Assembly (NCBI RefSeq): GCF_000317535.1
Contig: NC_019757.1
Coordinates: 5,545,501 to 5,609,500, forward strand
DNA length: 64,000 nucleotides
From: Cylindrospermum stagnale PCC 7417
Lineage (GTDB): Bacteria; Cyanobacteriota; Cyanobacteriia; Cyanobacteriales; Nostocaceae
Reading direction: 5' to 3'
Position numbers and translations under genes: made by a program. This document shows positions 17,398-26,664 of this stretch, one piece after another. The notes beneath the pieces were generated by a model. The model worked only from the letters and a program-made list of their open reading frames with translations. It was not told the origin of the DNA and searched no databases. Each line of letters starts with the position of its first letter. Within the stretch, counting starts at the first letter, position 1.

Positions 17398-17733
17398 ATG
17401 AGTAAGGGTGCAATCACCATAACTGATGCTGAGTTTGAAACCGAAGTGTTGACAGCCGATCTGCCAGTATTGGTTTACTTTTGGGCTTCTTGGTGTGGCC
17501 CTTGTCAATTGATGTCGCCAGCGATTAACTTAGCTGCTACTAAATATAGCGATCGCCTCAAAATCGTCAAAATGGAAATCGACCCTAACCCACTGACTGT
17601 AAAACAGTACCAAGTGGAAGGTGTCCCGGCTCTCAGGCTAATTAAAAATAACTTAATTTTAGAATCCATTGAGGGCGTCATTAGCAAAGACAAATTACTC
17701 AGTCTCCTAGATCAACACTTAAACAGTAATTAG
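17398..17733 (+). CDS. Thioredoxin-family protein
   Basis: The 111-residue product has a complete thioredoxin fold with the active site WASWCGPCQLMSP and the cis-proline loop VEGVPALRLI. It should act as a dithiol-disulfide reductase in the cytosol. It differs from the major TrxA in details such as the C-terminal KLLSLLDQHLNSN, so it is likely one of several cyanobacterial isoforms. I chose the ATG at 17398, which has GGAGAG four bases upstream; in-frame starts further upstream (17353, 17386) would add residues not typical of the family. Confidence 0.9.
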   Translation: MSKGAITITDAEFETEVLTADLPVLVYFWASWCGPCQLMSPAINLAATKYSDRLKIVKMEIDPNPLTVKQYQVEGVPALRLIKNNLILESIEGVISKDKLLSLLDQHLNSN

Positions 17734-17739
17734 TCTAAC

Positions 17740-17772
17740 TAATGACTAATGACCAATGACTAATGACTAATA
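17740..17772. repeat. Heptamer array touching the aminotransferase start codon
   Basis: Four to five TAATGAC/CAATGAC units lie in the 38 bases between the thioredoxin stop and the next gene, and the array runs directly into its start codon region. Confidence 0.85.
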
Positions 17773-19016
17773 TGCAGTTTGCGAAACGTTTACAACCCCT
17801 GCAATCTAATGTCTTTGCTGATATGGACAGAGCCAAGGCAGTGGCTTTGGCCAATGGAAGGCAGTTAATTGATTTGTCCCTGGGGTCTTCTGATTTGCCA
17901 GCGGAGGCTCATGTAATTGAGGCGATCGCCAAATCTCTCCATGACCCCAGTACCCACGGCTATTTGTTATTTAACGGGACTAAAGGCTTCCGCCAAGCCG
18001 CAGCCGACTGGTACGAGCAAAAATTCGGCATCAAAGTCAATCCAGAAACCGAAGTTTTACCCCTGATTGGTTCCCAAGAAGGTACAGCCCATTTACCCCT
18101 AGCAGTCCTTAATCCAGGAGATTTTGCCCTGCTGCTAGATCCAGGCTACCCCTCCCACGCCGGGGGCGTACATTTAGCTAGTGGTCAAATCTACGCAATG
18201 CCGATACTGGCAGAAAATGATTTTTTACCAGTGTTAAGTGATATTCCAACCGCTGTCTTGGCTCAATCGCGGCTGATGGTGTTAAGCTACCCGCACAATC
18301 CCACATCCGCGATCGCTCCTTTATCTTTCTTCCAAGAAGCCGTAGCCTTTTGTCAGCAACATCATCTCGTTTTGGTTCACGATTTCCCCTACGTAGATTT
18401 AGTGTTCGCAGCGACTGGGGACTCATTGCTGGAGCAGGGGAAAAATTCTGACCAATTACCAATTACCAATTACCAATTACCAATTACCAATACCCTCGTT
18501 CCCTCAATTTTGCAAGCTGATCCAGAAAAAAGCGTCTCAATTGAATTTTTTACCCTGTCCAAGTCTTATAATATGGGCGGTTTTCGCATTGGTTATGCGA
18601 TCGGCAATGCTCAATTGATTCACGCTTTACGTCAAGTAAAAGCCGCCGTTGATTTTAATCAATATCAGGGAATTTTGAATGGTGCGATCGCCGCACTCAC
18701 CGGACCCCAAGCTGGCGTAACCGCTGCTGTCGCTACCTTCCGCCAACGCCGCGATGTTTTCATTACCGCTTTACACCGCATTGGCTGGAAAGTCCCCAAA
18801 CCCGAAGCCACAATGTACATTTGGGCAAAATTGCCCGAACCTTGGCACCAAAACTCTATAGAATTTTGTCAACAGCTAGTCAAAAAAACCGGTGTAGCCG
18901 CTTCCCCCGGTGCAGGATTTGGTAAATCTGGAGAAGGGTATGTTCGCTTTGCTTTGGTACACGAGCCATCTGTGTTAGAAACCGCTGTAGAGCGAATTGC
19001 TGAGTTTCTTAGTTAA
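17772..19016 (+). CDS. PLP-dependent aminotransferase (LL-diaminopimelate aminotransferase-like), with in-frame heptamer insertion
   Basis: The 414-residue product is a fold-type I class I/II aminotransferase: LIDLSLGSSDLPAEAHVIEA, the substrate-binding YLLFNGTKGFRQAAADWY, PGYPSHAGGVHLA, VLSYPHNPTSAIAP, VHDFPYVDLVF, and the cofactor lysine in FFTLSKSYNMGGFRIGYAIG. Cyanobacterial members of this subgroup are usually annotated as LL-diaminopimelate or aspartate aminotransferases; the substrate here is not certain. Residues about 226-240 read DQLPITNYQLPITN, a translated ACCAATT heptamer array. I chose ATG at 17772; an ATG three codons earlier (17763) lies inside the upstream heptamer array. Confidence 0.85.
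   Translation: MQFAKRLQPLQSNVFADMDRAKAVALANGRQLIDLSLGSSDLPAEAHVIEAIAKSLHDPSTHGYLLFNGTKGFRQAAADWYEQKFGIKVNPETEVLPLIGSQEGTAHLPLAVLNPGDFALLLDPGYPSHAGGVHLASGQIYAMPILAENDFLPVLSDIPTAVLAQSRLMVLSYPHNPTSAIAPLSFFQEAVAFCQQHHLVLVHDFPYVDLVFAATGDSLLEQGKNSDQLPITNYQLPITNTLVPSILQADPEKSVSIEFFTLSKSYNMGGFRIGYAIGNAQLIHALRQVKAAVDFNQYQGILNGAIAALTGPQAGVTAAVATFRQRRDVFITALHRIGWKVPKPEATMYIWAKLPEPWHQNSIEFCQQLVKKTGVAASPGAGFGKSGEGYVRFALVHEPSVLETAVERIAEFLS
18451..18491 (+). repeat. Heptamer array (ACCAATT) inside the aminotransferase gene
   Basis: Five full heptamers and a partial sixth lie in frame within the coding region, in a surface loop between VHDFPYVDLVF and the cofactor-lysine region. They translate as repeats of LPITNYQ. 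Confidence 0.9.
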
Positions 19017-19106
19017 CTATCATCAACACCTTTTACTAGATTTTAGCCTAGAAGGTGTTGTCAGTCAGTATGATGTTTATTTACTGGAGTGCAGACTAAC
19101 AGTAAT

Positions 19107-19724
19107 ATGACCCTAGCCTTACCAAAAATAATCACCTTTGAGGAATTTATCGCCCGGTATCCAGAAAATACTGGGGTACGTTATGAACTGCACAATGGTG
19201 AAATTATCGAAATATCACAGCCCAAAGGGAAACATGAAAAGATCAAAGGATTTGCGGCTGCTGAATTGACTTTAGAGTTTAGACGATTAAATCTTTCTTA
19301 CTTTATCCCCAATCAAGCAATAGTAAAACCACCGGAAAGAGAATCTGGTTATTTTCCAGATGTATTGATAATCAATGATGCAGCTTTAGCTGACGAACCT
19401 CTTTGGGAAAATTTTTCTACTGTTACTAATGGTGCATCAATTCCTTTAGTTATTGAGGTTGTTAGTACCAATTGGCGCGATGATTACTATCTAAAACTTG
19501 CCGACTATGAAGAGATGGGCATTCCTGAATATTGGATTGTTGACTATGCAGCATTAGGAGCTAGGAAGTTTATCGGTAATCCTAAACAACCCACTATTTC
19601 AGTTTATCAACTCATCGATGAAGAATATCAAGTCAGTCAGTTTCGGGGTAGAGAACGCATTGTATCTCCTACTTTCCCTGAGTTAAATTTGACTGCGGAA
19701 CGAGTTTTTAATACTGGTCAATAA
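19107..19724 (+). CDS. Uma2 family endonuclease-like protein (DUF820)
   Basis: The 205-residue product is a Uma2/DUF820 protein with the PD-(D/E)XK-like core: RYELHNGEIIEIS, then GYFPDVLIINDAAL (the PDV aspartate), IPLVIEVVSTNW (the IEV glutamate), and YLKLADYEEMGIPEYWIVD. The family is greatly expanded in cyanobacteria and its role is unproven. A second member is at 34750-35373. I chose ATG 19107; a GTG at 19089 would add six residues. It stands alone between the aminotransferase and a PEP-CTERM protein. Confidence 0.9.
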   Translation: MTLALPKIITFEEFIARYPENTGVRYELHNGEIIEISQPKGKHEKIKGFAAAELTLEFRRLNLSYFIPNQAIVKPPERESGYFPDVLIINDAALADEPLWENFSTVTNGASIPLVIEVVSTNWRDDYYLKLADYEEMGIPEYWIVDYAALGARKFIGNPKQPTISVYQLIDEEYQVSQFRGRERIVSPTFPELNLTAERVFNTGQ

Positions 19725-19859
19725 GTATTCAATTCAATATTTAAAGTATAATCAGCTATGCCAAGTCTTAAATTAGAAAAAGCGTATCTGTGCAGATGAT
19801 ATCTTACATTTACTCCTTTTTCTTTTCAATATCCAAATTCTAAAAATATCCAAATCAAC

Positions 19860-20699
19860 ATGAAAAAAATAATAGCTGCTCTTACCGTTGGATTGACCCT
19901 GTTGATGACAGCCAACCGCAGCGAAGCTGTATCAATCACTCTTTATGATGGCGCATCAAATGTCACCCCTGATCAATACAATTCGCCATCGCCATGGCTG
20001 ACATTTACCTCTCTTTTTGGGGGCACACAAGGCGCTAGTGGGGGTGTGACAAATTTGGATACTAGCACAAATAACATTACATATGCTGGCTACAGTAACT
20101 ACAGTGTTAATGCCCCTACTACCCCAGTCAACCCATTATTTCCTGGACTGGATAGAAATGCTGGGTACACACTCAGTTTTACAGTCAGGATTAACTCCCA
20201 AGTCAACGATGGCACTAACGGAGCTAATCGTGCAGGCTTCAGCGTCATAGTTCTCAGTAGTGATAAACAAGGCATAGAATTAGGTTTTAGAAATAATGTA
20301 GGTTTTATAAATGATGATATTTTTGCTCAGAATAATTCCTCTTTTAATGGTGGTGGTGAACAAAACACTGGAGTTTCAGCTTTGCTTGGAAGCCTAACCA
20401 CTTATGATTTGAATGTTTTTGGCAGTTCCTATACATTGAGTAACGGTGCTAACAGTCTTTTAACTGGTTCACTAAGGGATTACACGGCTGCTACTGGATT
20501 GGGTAGCCAAGTTTACAACACTCCTAACTTCATTTTTCTGGGAGATGATACTACATCTGCACGAGCTAATATCGACCTGGCGAATGTATCTATAACCGTA
20601 CCGGATGAGGTGCCCGAACCGTCTACTATTCCTAGTGCGGTGCTTTTGGTCGGTGGTTTCTTGGTGTTGAAAAAGAAATACGCACAGTTGGCAAAATAA
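19860..20699 (+). CDS. PEP-CTERM sorting domain-containing exported protein
   Basis: The 279-residue product starts with a signal peptide (MKKIIAALTVGLTLLMTANR, cleavage likely after SEA) and ends with the PEP-CTERM tripartite signal: VPEPSTIP, a hydrophobic helix SAVLLVGGFLVL, and basic residues KKKYAQLAK. The PEP-CTERM system (exosortase/archaeosortase-like) processes such proteins at the membrane for delivery to the cell surface or matrix. The body is rich in Asn, Ser, Thr and Gly, as in beta-rich surface proteins, and no enzyme motif is seen. No exosortase gene is in the window. Confidence 0.88.
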   Translation: MKKIIAALTVGLTLLMTANRSEAVSITLYDGASNVTPDQYNSPSPWLTFTSLFGGTQGASGGVTNLDTSTNNITYAGYSNYSVNAPTTPVNPLFPGLDRNAGYTLSFTVRINSQVNDGTNGANRAGFSVIVLSSDKQGIELGFRNNVGFINDDIFAQNNSSFNGGGEQNTGVSALLGSLTTYDLNVFGSSYTLSNGANSLLTGSLRDYTAATGLGSQVYNTPNFIFLGDDTTSARANIDLANVSITVPDEVPEPSTIPSAVLLVGGFLVLKKKYAQLAK

Positions 20700-20825
20700 A
20701 ATGAAAGCTCATCTAGGCTAACAGGTGGATAGTTCATAATAGAAAAGGGCAAGTTTGTAAAATTCCCTAGATTTAGAGAAATTCTTAATTTTAAATTTTG
20801 AATTTTTAATTCGGAGCAAAGCGAC

Positions 20826-22733
20826 GTGACCTTATCTGCTCAAACGCTACCACTGGTGAAAGATCCAGAACGACTGGAAAATCGCCTCGCCGAAATTCCA
20901 CCGGAACCGGGGGTGTATTTGATGCGGGACAAAAGCGATCGCATCATGTATATCGGGAAATCGCGAAAATTGCGATCGCGCGTTCGTTCCTATTTCCGAG
21001 ACGCGCACAATAAAACCGAACGCATCAACACAATGGTCAAGCTGGTGTGTGAGATTGAATTCATCGTCACCGACACTGAAGCCGAAGCCTTAGCCCTAGA
21101 AGCCAATTTAATCAAACAGCACCAGCCACATTTCAACGTCCTACTCAAGGATGATAAAAAATATCCCTATCTCTGCATCAGTTGGTCAGAAGATTATCCG
21201 CGAATTTTCATCACCCGTAAACGCCAATTAGGCAAAGAAAAGGACAAATTTTACGGACCTTATACCGATTCTGGACTATTGCGAGAAATAGTACATATTT
21301 GCAAACGCATCTTTCCCCTGCGACAAAGACCTCAACCCCTATTTAAAGACCGTCCTTGCCTAAATTATGACTTAGGGCGGTGTCCTGGTGTCTGTCAAAA
21401 ACTGATTTCTCCAGCAGAATACCGAAAAATCGTCCAAAAAGTGGCGATGGTGTTCCAAGGCAGGACTCAGGAACTAATTGATATTTTGACAGAACAAATG
21501 CAAACAGCCGCAGCAGGACTTAACTTTGAGTCAGCGGCGCGAATTCGTGATCAAATTTCTGGGTTAAAGTCCCTGACAGCAGATCAAAAAGTCTCCCTAC
21601 CAGATGACACAGTTTCACGGGATACAGTAGCACTTGCTGCCAACGAACAACACGCCTATATTCAATTATTCCAGATTCGGGCTGGGCAATTAGTTGGACG
21701 CTTGGCATTTGTGGCGGAAGTACCCCCCCTTTCATCCCCCCCGTCAACAGGGGGAAAAGAGGAAGGTGCTATTTTACAACGAGTTTTAGAGGAACATTAC
21801 CAAACCGCCGACGCGGTGGAAATTCCCACAGAGATTTTGGTGCAGCACGAGTTACCAGATGGGGAAATATTGGCGGATGTCTTAACTCAACGTAAAGGCA
21901 AAAAAGTGACGATTTTAGCTCCCCAACGCCAAACTAAGGCAGAATTAATTGAGATGGTGGAGCGAAATGCCGAGTATGAATTGCAGAGAATGCAAAAATT
22001 AAGCGATCGCAATCTCCAAGCAACCCAAGATTTAACCGCCATTCTCGATTTACCCGACTCACCCCACCGCATCGAAGGTTACGACATTTCCCATATTCAA
22101 GGTGCAAATGCAGTCGCTTCTCAAGTCGTGTTTATCGATGGTTTACCCGCTAAACAATATTACCGTCATTACAAAATCAAAAATCCCACAGTTACAGCCG
22201 GACACTCAGATGATTTTGCTAGCTTGGCTGAAGTAATTGGGCGGCGGTTTCGCAAGTATGCAGAAGATCCACAATTAACAAGGGTGGGTAATTCTGACTG
22301 GCCTGATTTAATTATGATTGATGGCGGTAAAGGTCAGTTATCCTCGGTTGTTGGTGTTTTGCAAGAGATGAATTTATTAGAAGACTTGCGAGTTGTCAGT
22401 TTAGCGAAACAGCGAGAAGAGATTTTTTTACCAGGAGAATCTCAACCTCTAGAGACAGATGCCGAACAACCAGGAGTGCAGTTGCTGCGGCGGTTGCGGG
22501 ATGAAGCACACCGATTTGCTGTGAGTTTTCATCGTCAGCAACGCAGTGACAAGTTAAAGCGATCGCGTTTAGATGAAATTCCCGGTTTGGGACACCATCG
22601 CCAAAAGCAACTTTTAGGGCATTTTCGCTCAGTCGATTATATTCGCCAAGCCACACCCACACAGCTAGCTGAAGTAGCGGGAATTGGTCCACATTTAGCC
22701 CAAGAGATTTATGATTATTTTCATCCCGCTTGA
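20826..22733 (+). CDS. uvrC: Excinuclease ABC subunit C
   Basis: UvrC makes both incisions in nucleotide excision repair. The 635-residue product has an N-terminal GIY-YIG nuclease ([20 protein letters not shown]), a conserved cysteine cluster ([15 protein letters not shown]), a UVR helix pair ([19 protein letters not shown]), the C-terminal RNase H-like nuclease ([19 protein letters not shown] and [14 protein letters not shown]) and helix-hairpin-helix motifs ([19 protein letters not shown]). The start is GTG at 20826, giving normal length. The loop [19 protein letters not shown], encoded by C-rich sequence near 21719-21765, looks like a repeat-derived insertion in a tolerant region. Confidence 0.97.
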   Translation: MTLSAQTLPLVKDPERLENRLAEIPPEPGVYLMRDKSDRIMYIGKSRKLRSRVRSYFRDAHNKTERINTMVKLVCEIEFIVTDTEAEALALEANLIKQHQPHFNVLLKDDKKYPYLCISWSEDYPRIFITRKRQLGKEKDKFYGPYTDSGLLREIVHICKRIFPLRQRPQPLFKDRPCLNYDLGRCPGVCQKLISPAEYRKIVQKVAMVFQGRTQELIDILTEQMQTAAAGLNFESAARIRDQISGLKSLTADQKVSLPDDTVSRDTVALAANEQHAYIQLFQIRAGQLVGRLAFVAEVPPLSSPPSTGGKEEGAILQRVLEEHYQTADAVEIPTEILVQHELPDGEILADVLTQRKGKKVTILAPQRQTKAELIEMVERNAEYELQRMQKLSDRNLQATQDLTAILDLPDSPHRIEGYDISHIQGANAVASQVVFIDGLPAKQYYRHYKIKNPTVTAGHSDDFASLAEVIGRRFRKYAEDPQLTRVGNSDWPDLIMIDGGKGQLSSVVGVLQEMNLLEDLRVVSLAKQREEIFLPGESQPLETDAEQPGVQLLRRLRDEAHRFAVSFHRQQRSDKLKRSRLDEIPGLGHHRQKQLLGHFRSVDYIRQATPTQLAEVAGIGPHLAQEIYDYFHPA

Positions 22734-22755
22734 GGCACAAAGAGTCAGCGGTGGG

Positions 22756-23127
22756 CTATGGAAGCAGCTGATCTTGCTTTTTTATGACGAGCAACGCCTG
22801 CGTAGCTGCCTGTCTGCCTAATGTATCATATAGATTTATACCTTTGCGTAAAATAGCAGACTGAGTTGACATCCGGTGTCCTGGGGCGTGGGCGTCAATC
22901 CAATCGCGCTGTTGTTTCGCCGCTGCTTCCACAGCTTTTAGACGATGCTTGTCACCAATATTTTGAGCGTAGTGCATAGCGGCACACAACGCATGGTATG
23001 CCGTTTCGTAATGTGCTTTCTCAATAGCCTCTTGGCTAATTGCCATCAGTTTTGAATAGATATCACCATCTTCTGGAACTTCTGGAACTTCTGGAACTTC
23101 TGGGACAAATTCTGGCAAATTAATCAT
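22756..23127 (-). CDS. Conserved cyanobacterial hypothetical protein with PEV repeat
   Basis: The 123-residue product begins with a short tandem repeat, PEFVPEVPEVPEVPEDG, encoded by repeated nine-base units near 23074-23103. The rest looks helical and conserved in type: EAIEKAHYETAYHALCAAMHYAQNIGD, AAAKQQRDWIDAHAPGHRMS and KGINLYDTLGRQAATQA, reminiscent of tetratricopeptide-like helices. I do not recognise a named family. It converges on uvrC with 22 bases between stops. Confidence 0.7.
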   Translation of the reverse strand: MINLPEFVPEVPEVPEVPEDGDIYSKLMAISQEAIEKAHYETAYHALCAAMHYAQNIGDKHRLKAVEAAAKQQRDWIDAHAPGHRMSTQSAILRKGINLYDTLGRQAATQALLVIKKQDQLLP

Positions 23128-23806
23128 TATTCATCATCAAGCTAGCAATAGCTAACTTTCTAGCTAAGAAAAAATTTACTATCTCTGCCTAGGGTTTCGG
23201 TGTCGAGTTGGGAATGGCGCGTTTATAGTCAATGTGGTTTAGTTAGCTGATTTATCTCCTAGTGGAAGTGTGATTACACTATTCACACGGGGATATCTAT
23301 CTGGTGAAAATTTATCTTTTCTCCCAACTTTTTCCCTCCATCTAAAGAGGGTATTTCCTCAATCCCCATCAACCCTGATCCGTTGTGTGTCAATTAAACC
23401 TGAACTAGCTGATCAAGCCTCTAGGAATATTAATTAAATCTTAAGAAAAATATTTTGTGACTTTGACTACAGTTTTTCTGTAAATTTAGCTATTGAATGA
23501 AAAAACAAGTATTTTTTTTGTCGATAACTATAAACAAGGTTATCTCAAAGGGTTATTGACAGGGATCAGTCTAAATCTAAGCAGAATTCATGGGTAAATT
23601 ATATTTATATATCTAAAGTATGATATTTATTTACCCTATAAGCTATTATGATAAGTATAAATATCAAAGTGTTTTCAATGCTGAAGTTTTTTAGAACCTA
23701 ATCTCTTCATCTTGTGGCTCGTTGTTAAAATTTTCAACCTAGAATTTTCACTTGTTTAATTTAAAGTTTTTTTTCCAAAAAAATCATTAAATCTGGGTGC
23801 TCTAAA
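23128..23806. other. 679-base AT-rich intergenic region
   Basis: No gene was found on either strand. The sequence is strongly AT-rich from about 23430 to 23800 and must hold the promoters of the two divergent genes at its ends. No array or long palindrome was seen. Confidence 0.45.
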
Positions 23807-23986
23807 ATGCAGATAATACAAAAAGTTTGCTGTCCAAACTGCGGCAGTGCAGCCGAACGTCACTATATTTCTGATAGTCAATTAACGCGGACACAATGCC
23901 CAACTTGTGACTACTTAATGATCACCTGCACGCGCACTGGCAAAGTGATTGAGGCTTATGCCCCAGGTATTTACGCCAAAAGGTAA
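23807..23986 (+). CDS. Small zinc-ribbon protein, 59 residues
   Basis: An ATG at 23807 opens a 59-residue frame with a four-cysteine zinc-ribbon pattern: KVCCPNCGSAAERHYI, then RTQCPTCDYLMITC, and a conserved-looking C-terminus VIEAYAPGIYAKR. Two CxxC pairs about 20 residues apart are typical of a treble-clef or ribbon metal site. Similar short cyanobacterial proteins are, from memory, sometimes mislabelled as PriA fragments. The frame is short enough to be missed by length cut-offs but its composition is clearly coding. Its function is unknown. Confidence 0.78.
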   Translation: MQIIQKVCCPNCGSAAERHYISDSQLTRTQCPTCDYLMITCTRTGKVIEAYAPGIYAKR

Positions 23987-24014
23987 AAGTTATTTCATTG
24001 CCGCTTGAATACTT

Positions 24015-24117
24015 ATTACCAATTACCAATTACCAATTACCAATTACCAATTACCAATTACCAATTACCAATTACCAATTACCCATTACCAATTACCCAT
24101 TACCAATTACCCATTAC
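24015..24117. repeat. Heptamer array (ATTACCA/ATTACCC), about 15 units, overlapping the end of rlmN
   Basis: About fifteen ATTACCA or ATTACCC heptamers lie between the zinc-ribbon gene and rlmN. The array extends into rlmN: its last codons and the TAA stop (24107-24109) are made of repeat sequence. Confidence 0.9.
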
Positions 24118-25183
24118 TTTTACTTGTTCTTAGTTGTCCACAAGCGGCATCAGCTTCTAAACCGCGAGAGTAACGAACACTAACAGCAGTGTTTTGTTGC
24201 TTGAGGACATTAACAAAGGCGTCAATGCGATCGCGACTTGGGCGTTTATAATCAACTTCCTGGATGGGATTGTAGGGAATCAAATTTACGTGACTTTGGA
24301 ATCCCCGCAGACATTTTGCCAATTGTAATGCGTGTTCTGGCAAATCGTTCACCCCAGCGAGGAGGACGTACTCAAAGCTAACGCGACGTCCAGTAATTTC
24401 CACATATTCCCGACATTCAGCCAGCAAATCTTCTAACGGATAGGGTTTAGCGCTGGGGATAAGTTTTTCTCGTAATGCTTGGTTAGGTGCGTGCAGACTA
24501 ACAGCGAGAGTGACTTGCAATTGGTGTTGTGCTAACTGACGAATGCGCGAGGGAATACCCACAGTAGAAAGAGTTAGCGATCGCGCTCCTATGCCCACAT
24601 CTTGATTTAAAGATCTCAGAGCTGCCAGGACATTCTCCGTATTTAACAACGGTTCGCCCATGCCCATAAATACCACATGACTCACCCGTTGCTGAAAATC
24701 TTCTTGAACAGTCAACACCTGATCGACAATTTCCGAGCGAGTCAGATTGCGCTTGTAGCCTCCCTTACCAGTAGCGCAGAAATCACACGCCATTGGGCAA
24801 CCCACCTGAGTAGAGACGCAGACAGTTAAACGCTTATCGCTGGGGATGCCAACAGTTTCCACAATTAGCCCGTCTGCAAGTTGCAGGAGATACTTAACAG
24901 TGCCATCGGGGGCAACAGAGCGGTAATGTAGAGTAGAGCGCCCGATGGGGACTGCTGCCACTTCTGCCCGCCAATTTTTAGAGAAAACAGAAATATCAGC
25001 AAGCGATCGCACCCCCTTTTGATAAATCCACTCATGCAACTGCTTACCTCTATAAGCTGGTTGTCCCTGCTGCTGCACCCAAGCGGTTAACTCCGCAACA
25101 GAAGCACCAAGTAGGGGAGGAATGAGTTCTGATGTTTTGGGGATGGGCGAATTAACCAGGGAAACAAGCGGCGTAGCAGACAT
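24107..25183 (-). CDS. rlmN: 23S rRNA (adenine-C2)-methyltransferase RlmN
   Basis: RlmN is a radical-SAM enzyme that methylates C2 of A2503 in 23S rRNA and A37 in some tRNAs. The 358-residue product has the iron-sulfur motif [14 protein letters not shown], the GMGEPLLN loop, the partner-cysteine region in ADAACGQLR near the C-terminus, and an N-terminal [16 protein letters not shown] accessory domain. Length is normal. The terminal residues SKSNG and the stop codon are encoded by the heptamer array at 24015-24117, so the natural C-terminus may have been altered by the repeat. A histidine kinase gene ends 46 bases upstream of its start in the same direction. Confidence 0.96.
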   Translation of the reverse strand: MSATPLVSLVNSPIPKTSELIPPLLGASVAELTAWVQQQGQPAYRGKQLHEWIYQKGVRSLADISVFSKNWRAEVAAVPIGRSTLHYRSVAPDGTVKYLLQLADGLIVETVGIPSDKRLTVCVSTQVGCPMACDFCATGKGGYKRNLTRSEIVDQVLTVQEDFQQRVSHVVFMGMGEPLLNTENVLAALRSLNQDVGIGARSLTLSTVGIPSRIRQLAQHQLQVTLAVSLHAPNQALREKLIPSAKPYPLEDLLAECREYVEITGRRVSFEYVLLAGVNDLPEHALQLAKCLRGFQSHVNLIPYNPIQEVDYKRPSRDRIDAFVNVLKQQNTAVSVRYSRGLEADAACGQLRTSKSNG

Positions 25184-25229
25184 AAAAAATCACGAGTTGA
25201 TGCTGGATCTCTATCCTACACCCGCCAGA

Positions 25230-26657
25230 TCAACTTGTCTTGGCCGTGGGGCTGTATTTCATCGGAATTTCGATCACAAACTCTGCCCCCTGTCCAGGTT
25301 TAGAAATGCAATCTATCCTACCTTGATGTTTATCCACAATAATTTGATAGCTGATAGATAATCCTAACCCAGCGCCTTCTCCCACAGGTTTAGTAGTAAA
25401 AAAAGGATCAAATATTCGTTGCTTAACCGCTTCAGTCATCCCCGAACCATTATCTTTAATAGAAATTCTTACCCAATCACTATTGATAACTTGGGTATGA
25501 ATTATAATTGTACTCAAATAATCTTTTCTTTCGGCTGGCGATAATTCCTTGTTATGCTTGTGCAAAGCCTCAATTGCATTGCTAAGGATATTCATAAATA
25601 CCTGATTCAATTGCCCCATATAACATTTAATCAAAGGCAAATTGCCATATTCTTTGATAATTTTAATTGACGGAGTATTAAGTTTTTCCTGGAGACGATG
25701 CTGTAAAATCAACAGTGTGCTATCAATGCCTTCATGAATATCAACAGATTGTATTGCTGTTTTATCATTGCGTGAAAAACTCTGCAAAGTTAGGACAATT
25801 TCACGAATGCGATTAGAACCAACTTCTATCGAAGATAATATTTTTGGTAAATCCTTGATGATAAATTCTAGGTCATTCTCCTTGAGTAGTTCTTCAATTT
25901 CTGGGTGAGCTTGAGAATTATGCTTCTGGTAAAAGTCGATTAACCTCAGTAAATACTCAGCGTATTCTCTAATATATTTGATGTTGCCATAAATGAAGCT
26001 AATGGGGTTATTAATTTCGTGAGCGACACCAGCAACTAATTGACCTAGACTAGACATTTTTTCAGTTTGAATTAATTGAGATTGGGTATGCTGCAACTCC
26101 TTGAGAGTATGTTCTAACTTTTTGGCTTGTGTTTCAGCAGTGTGAGCGAGATTTTTTTGAACGGCTAAGGCCTCTTGTAGCTGTGCCTGTTGCTGAGTCA
26201 GTTCATTTGTTAAATTTTGAATATCCTCCAAAGCTGTATTTTTGCCTTGTTGTAAAAAAATTAAGTCAACAGTCTGGTCGTGAATTGCAAAGTCGTTTAG
26301 TTTCAAACCATAGGAAGTTAGACTATTTGTATCATTTAGCCAAACAGAGCAAAGAAAAAACATCATGTCTTGCTCCTGTTGATAGATCATTTGTCCTTTA
26401 AAAATCATCCCATTATGCAGGCATTTAAACAGAAACAAAGAGTTTATCCGTTTAGTGATAGCTATAAATTCAATCTGAATCTTGGGACGGAGAATCTGGA
26501 AGTGTTGCTCAATTAAACTACCTACTAAAGGATATGGGTGAATGCGTTGTAAAACCTCTCCAACTTGGACAATACTCCTGTCTCGATTAAACACAACATG
26601 AAATGGAAAGGCTTTGATAAAGGACTGTGGTGAAAGATTAAACTGCGAGGAAGTCAT
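25230..26657 (-). CDS. H-NOX-associated (HNOBA) sensor histidine kinase
   Basis: The 475-residue cytoplasmic protein has an N-terminal HNOBA-type sensor domain (about 10-140; FPFHVVFNRDRSIVQVGEVL and GMIFKGQMIY), as found next to H-NOX genes and in soluble guanylate cyclases. A coiled coil follows (about 140-200), then the dimerisation domain with the phospho-acceptor His213 (SLGQLVAGVAHEINNP) and an ATPase domain with N box NILSNAIEAL, G1 DNGSGM and G2 GEGAGLGLSISYQI. The gene starts 7 bases after the H-NOX gene, so the two are an operon, and the kinase is expected to be controlled by H-NOX on gas binding. No response regulator is encoded in the window. The kinase core is closely related to that of the permease fusion at 27443. 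Confidence 0.92.
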   Translation of the reverse strand: MTSSQFNLSPQSFIKAFPFHVVFNRDRSIVQVGEVLQRIHPYPLVGSLIEQHFQILRPKIQIEFIAITKRINSLFLFKCLHNGMIFKGQMIYQQEQDMMFFLCSVWLNDTNSLTSYGLKLNDFAIHDQTVDLIFLQQGKNTALEDIQNLTNELTQQQAQLQEALAVQKNLAHTAETQAKKLEHTLKELQHTQSQLIQTEKMSSLGQLVAGVAHEINNPISFIYGNIKYIREYAEYLLRLIDFYQKHNSQAHPEIEELLKENDLEFIIKDLPKILSSIEVGSNRIREIVLTLQSFSRNDKTAIQSVDIHEGIDSTLLILQHRLQEKLNTPSIKIIKEYGNLPLIKCYMGQLNQVFMNILSNAIEALHKHNKELSPAERKDYLSTIIIHTQVINSDWVRISIKDNGSGMTEAVKQRIFDPFFTTKPVGEGAGLGLSISYQIIVDKHQGRIDCISKPGQGAEFVIEIPMKYSPTAKTS

Positions 26658-26664
26658 GAGGTGG

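Noticed and set aside
24015-24117. Regular repeats resembling a CRISPR array
   Set aside because: The units are 7-base head-to-tail repeats with no spacers and no cas genes nearby; the same is true of the other heptamer arrays in the window.
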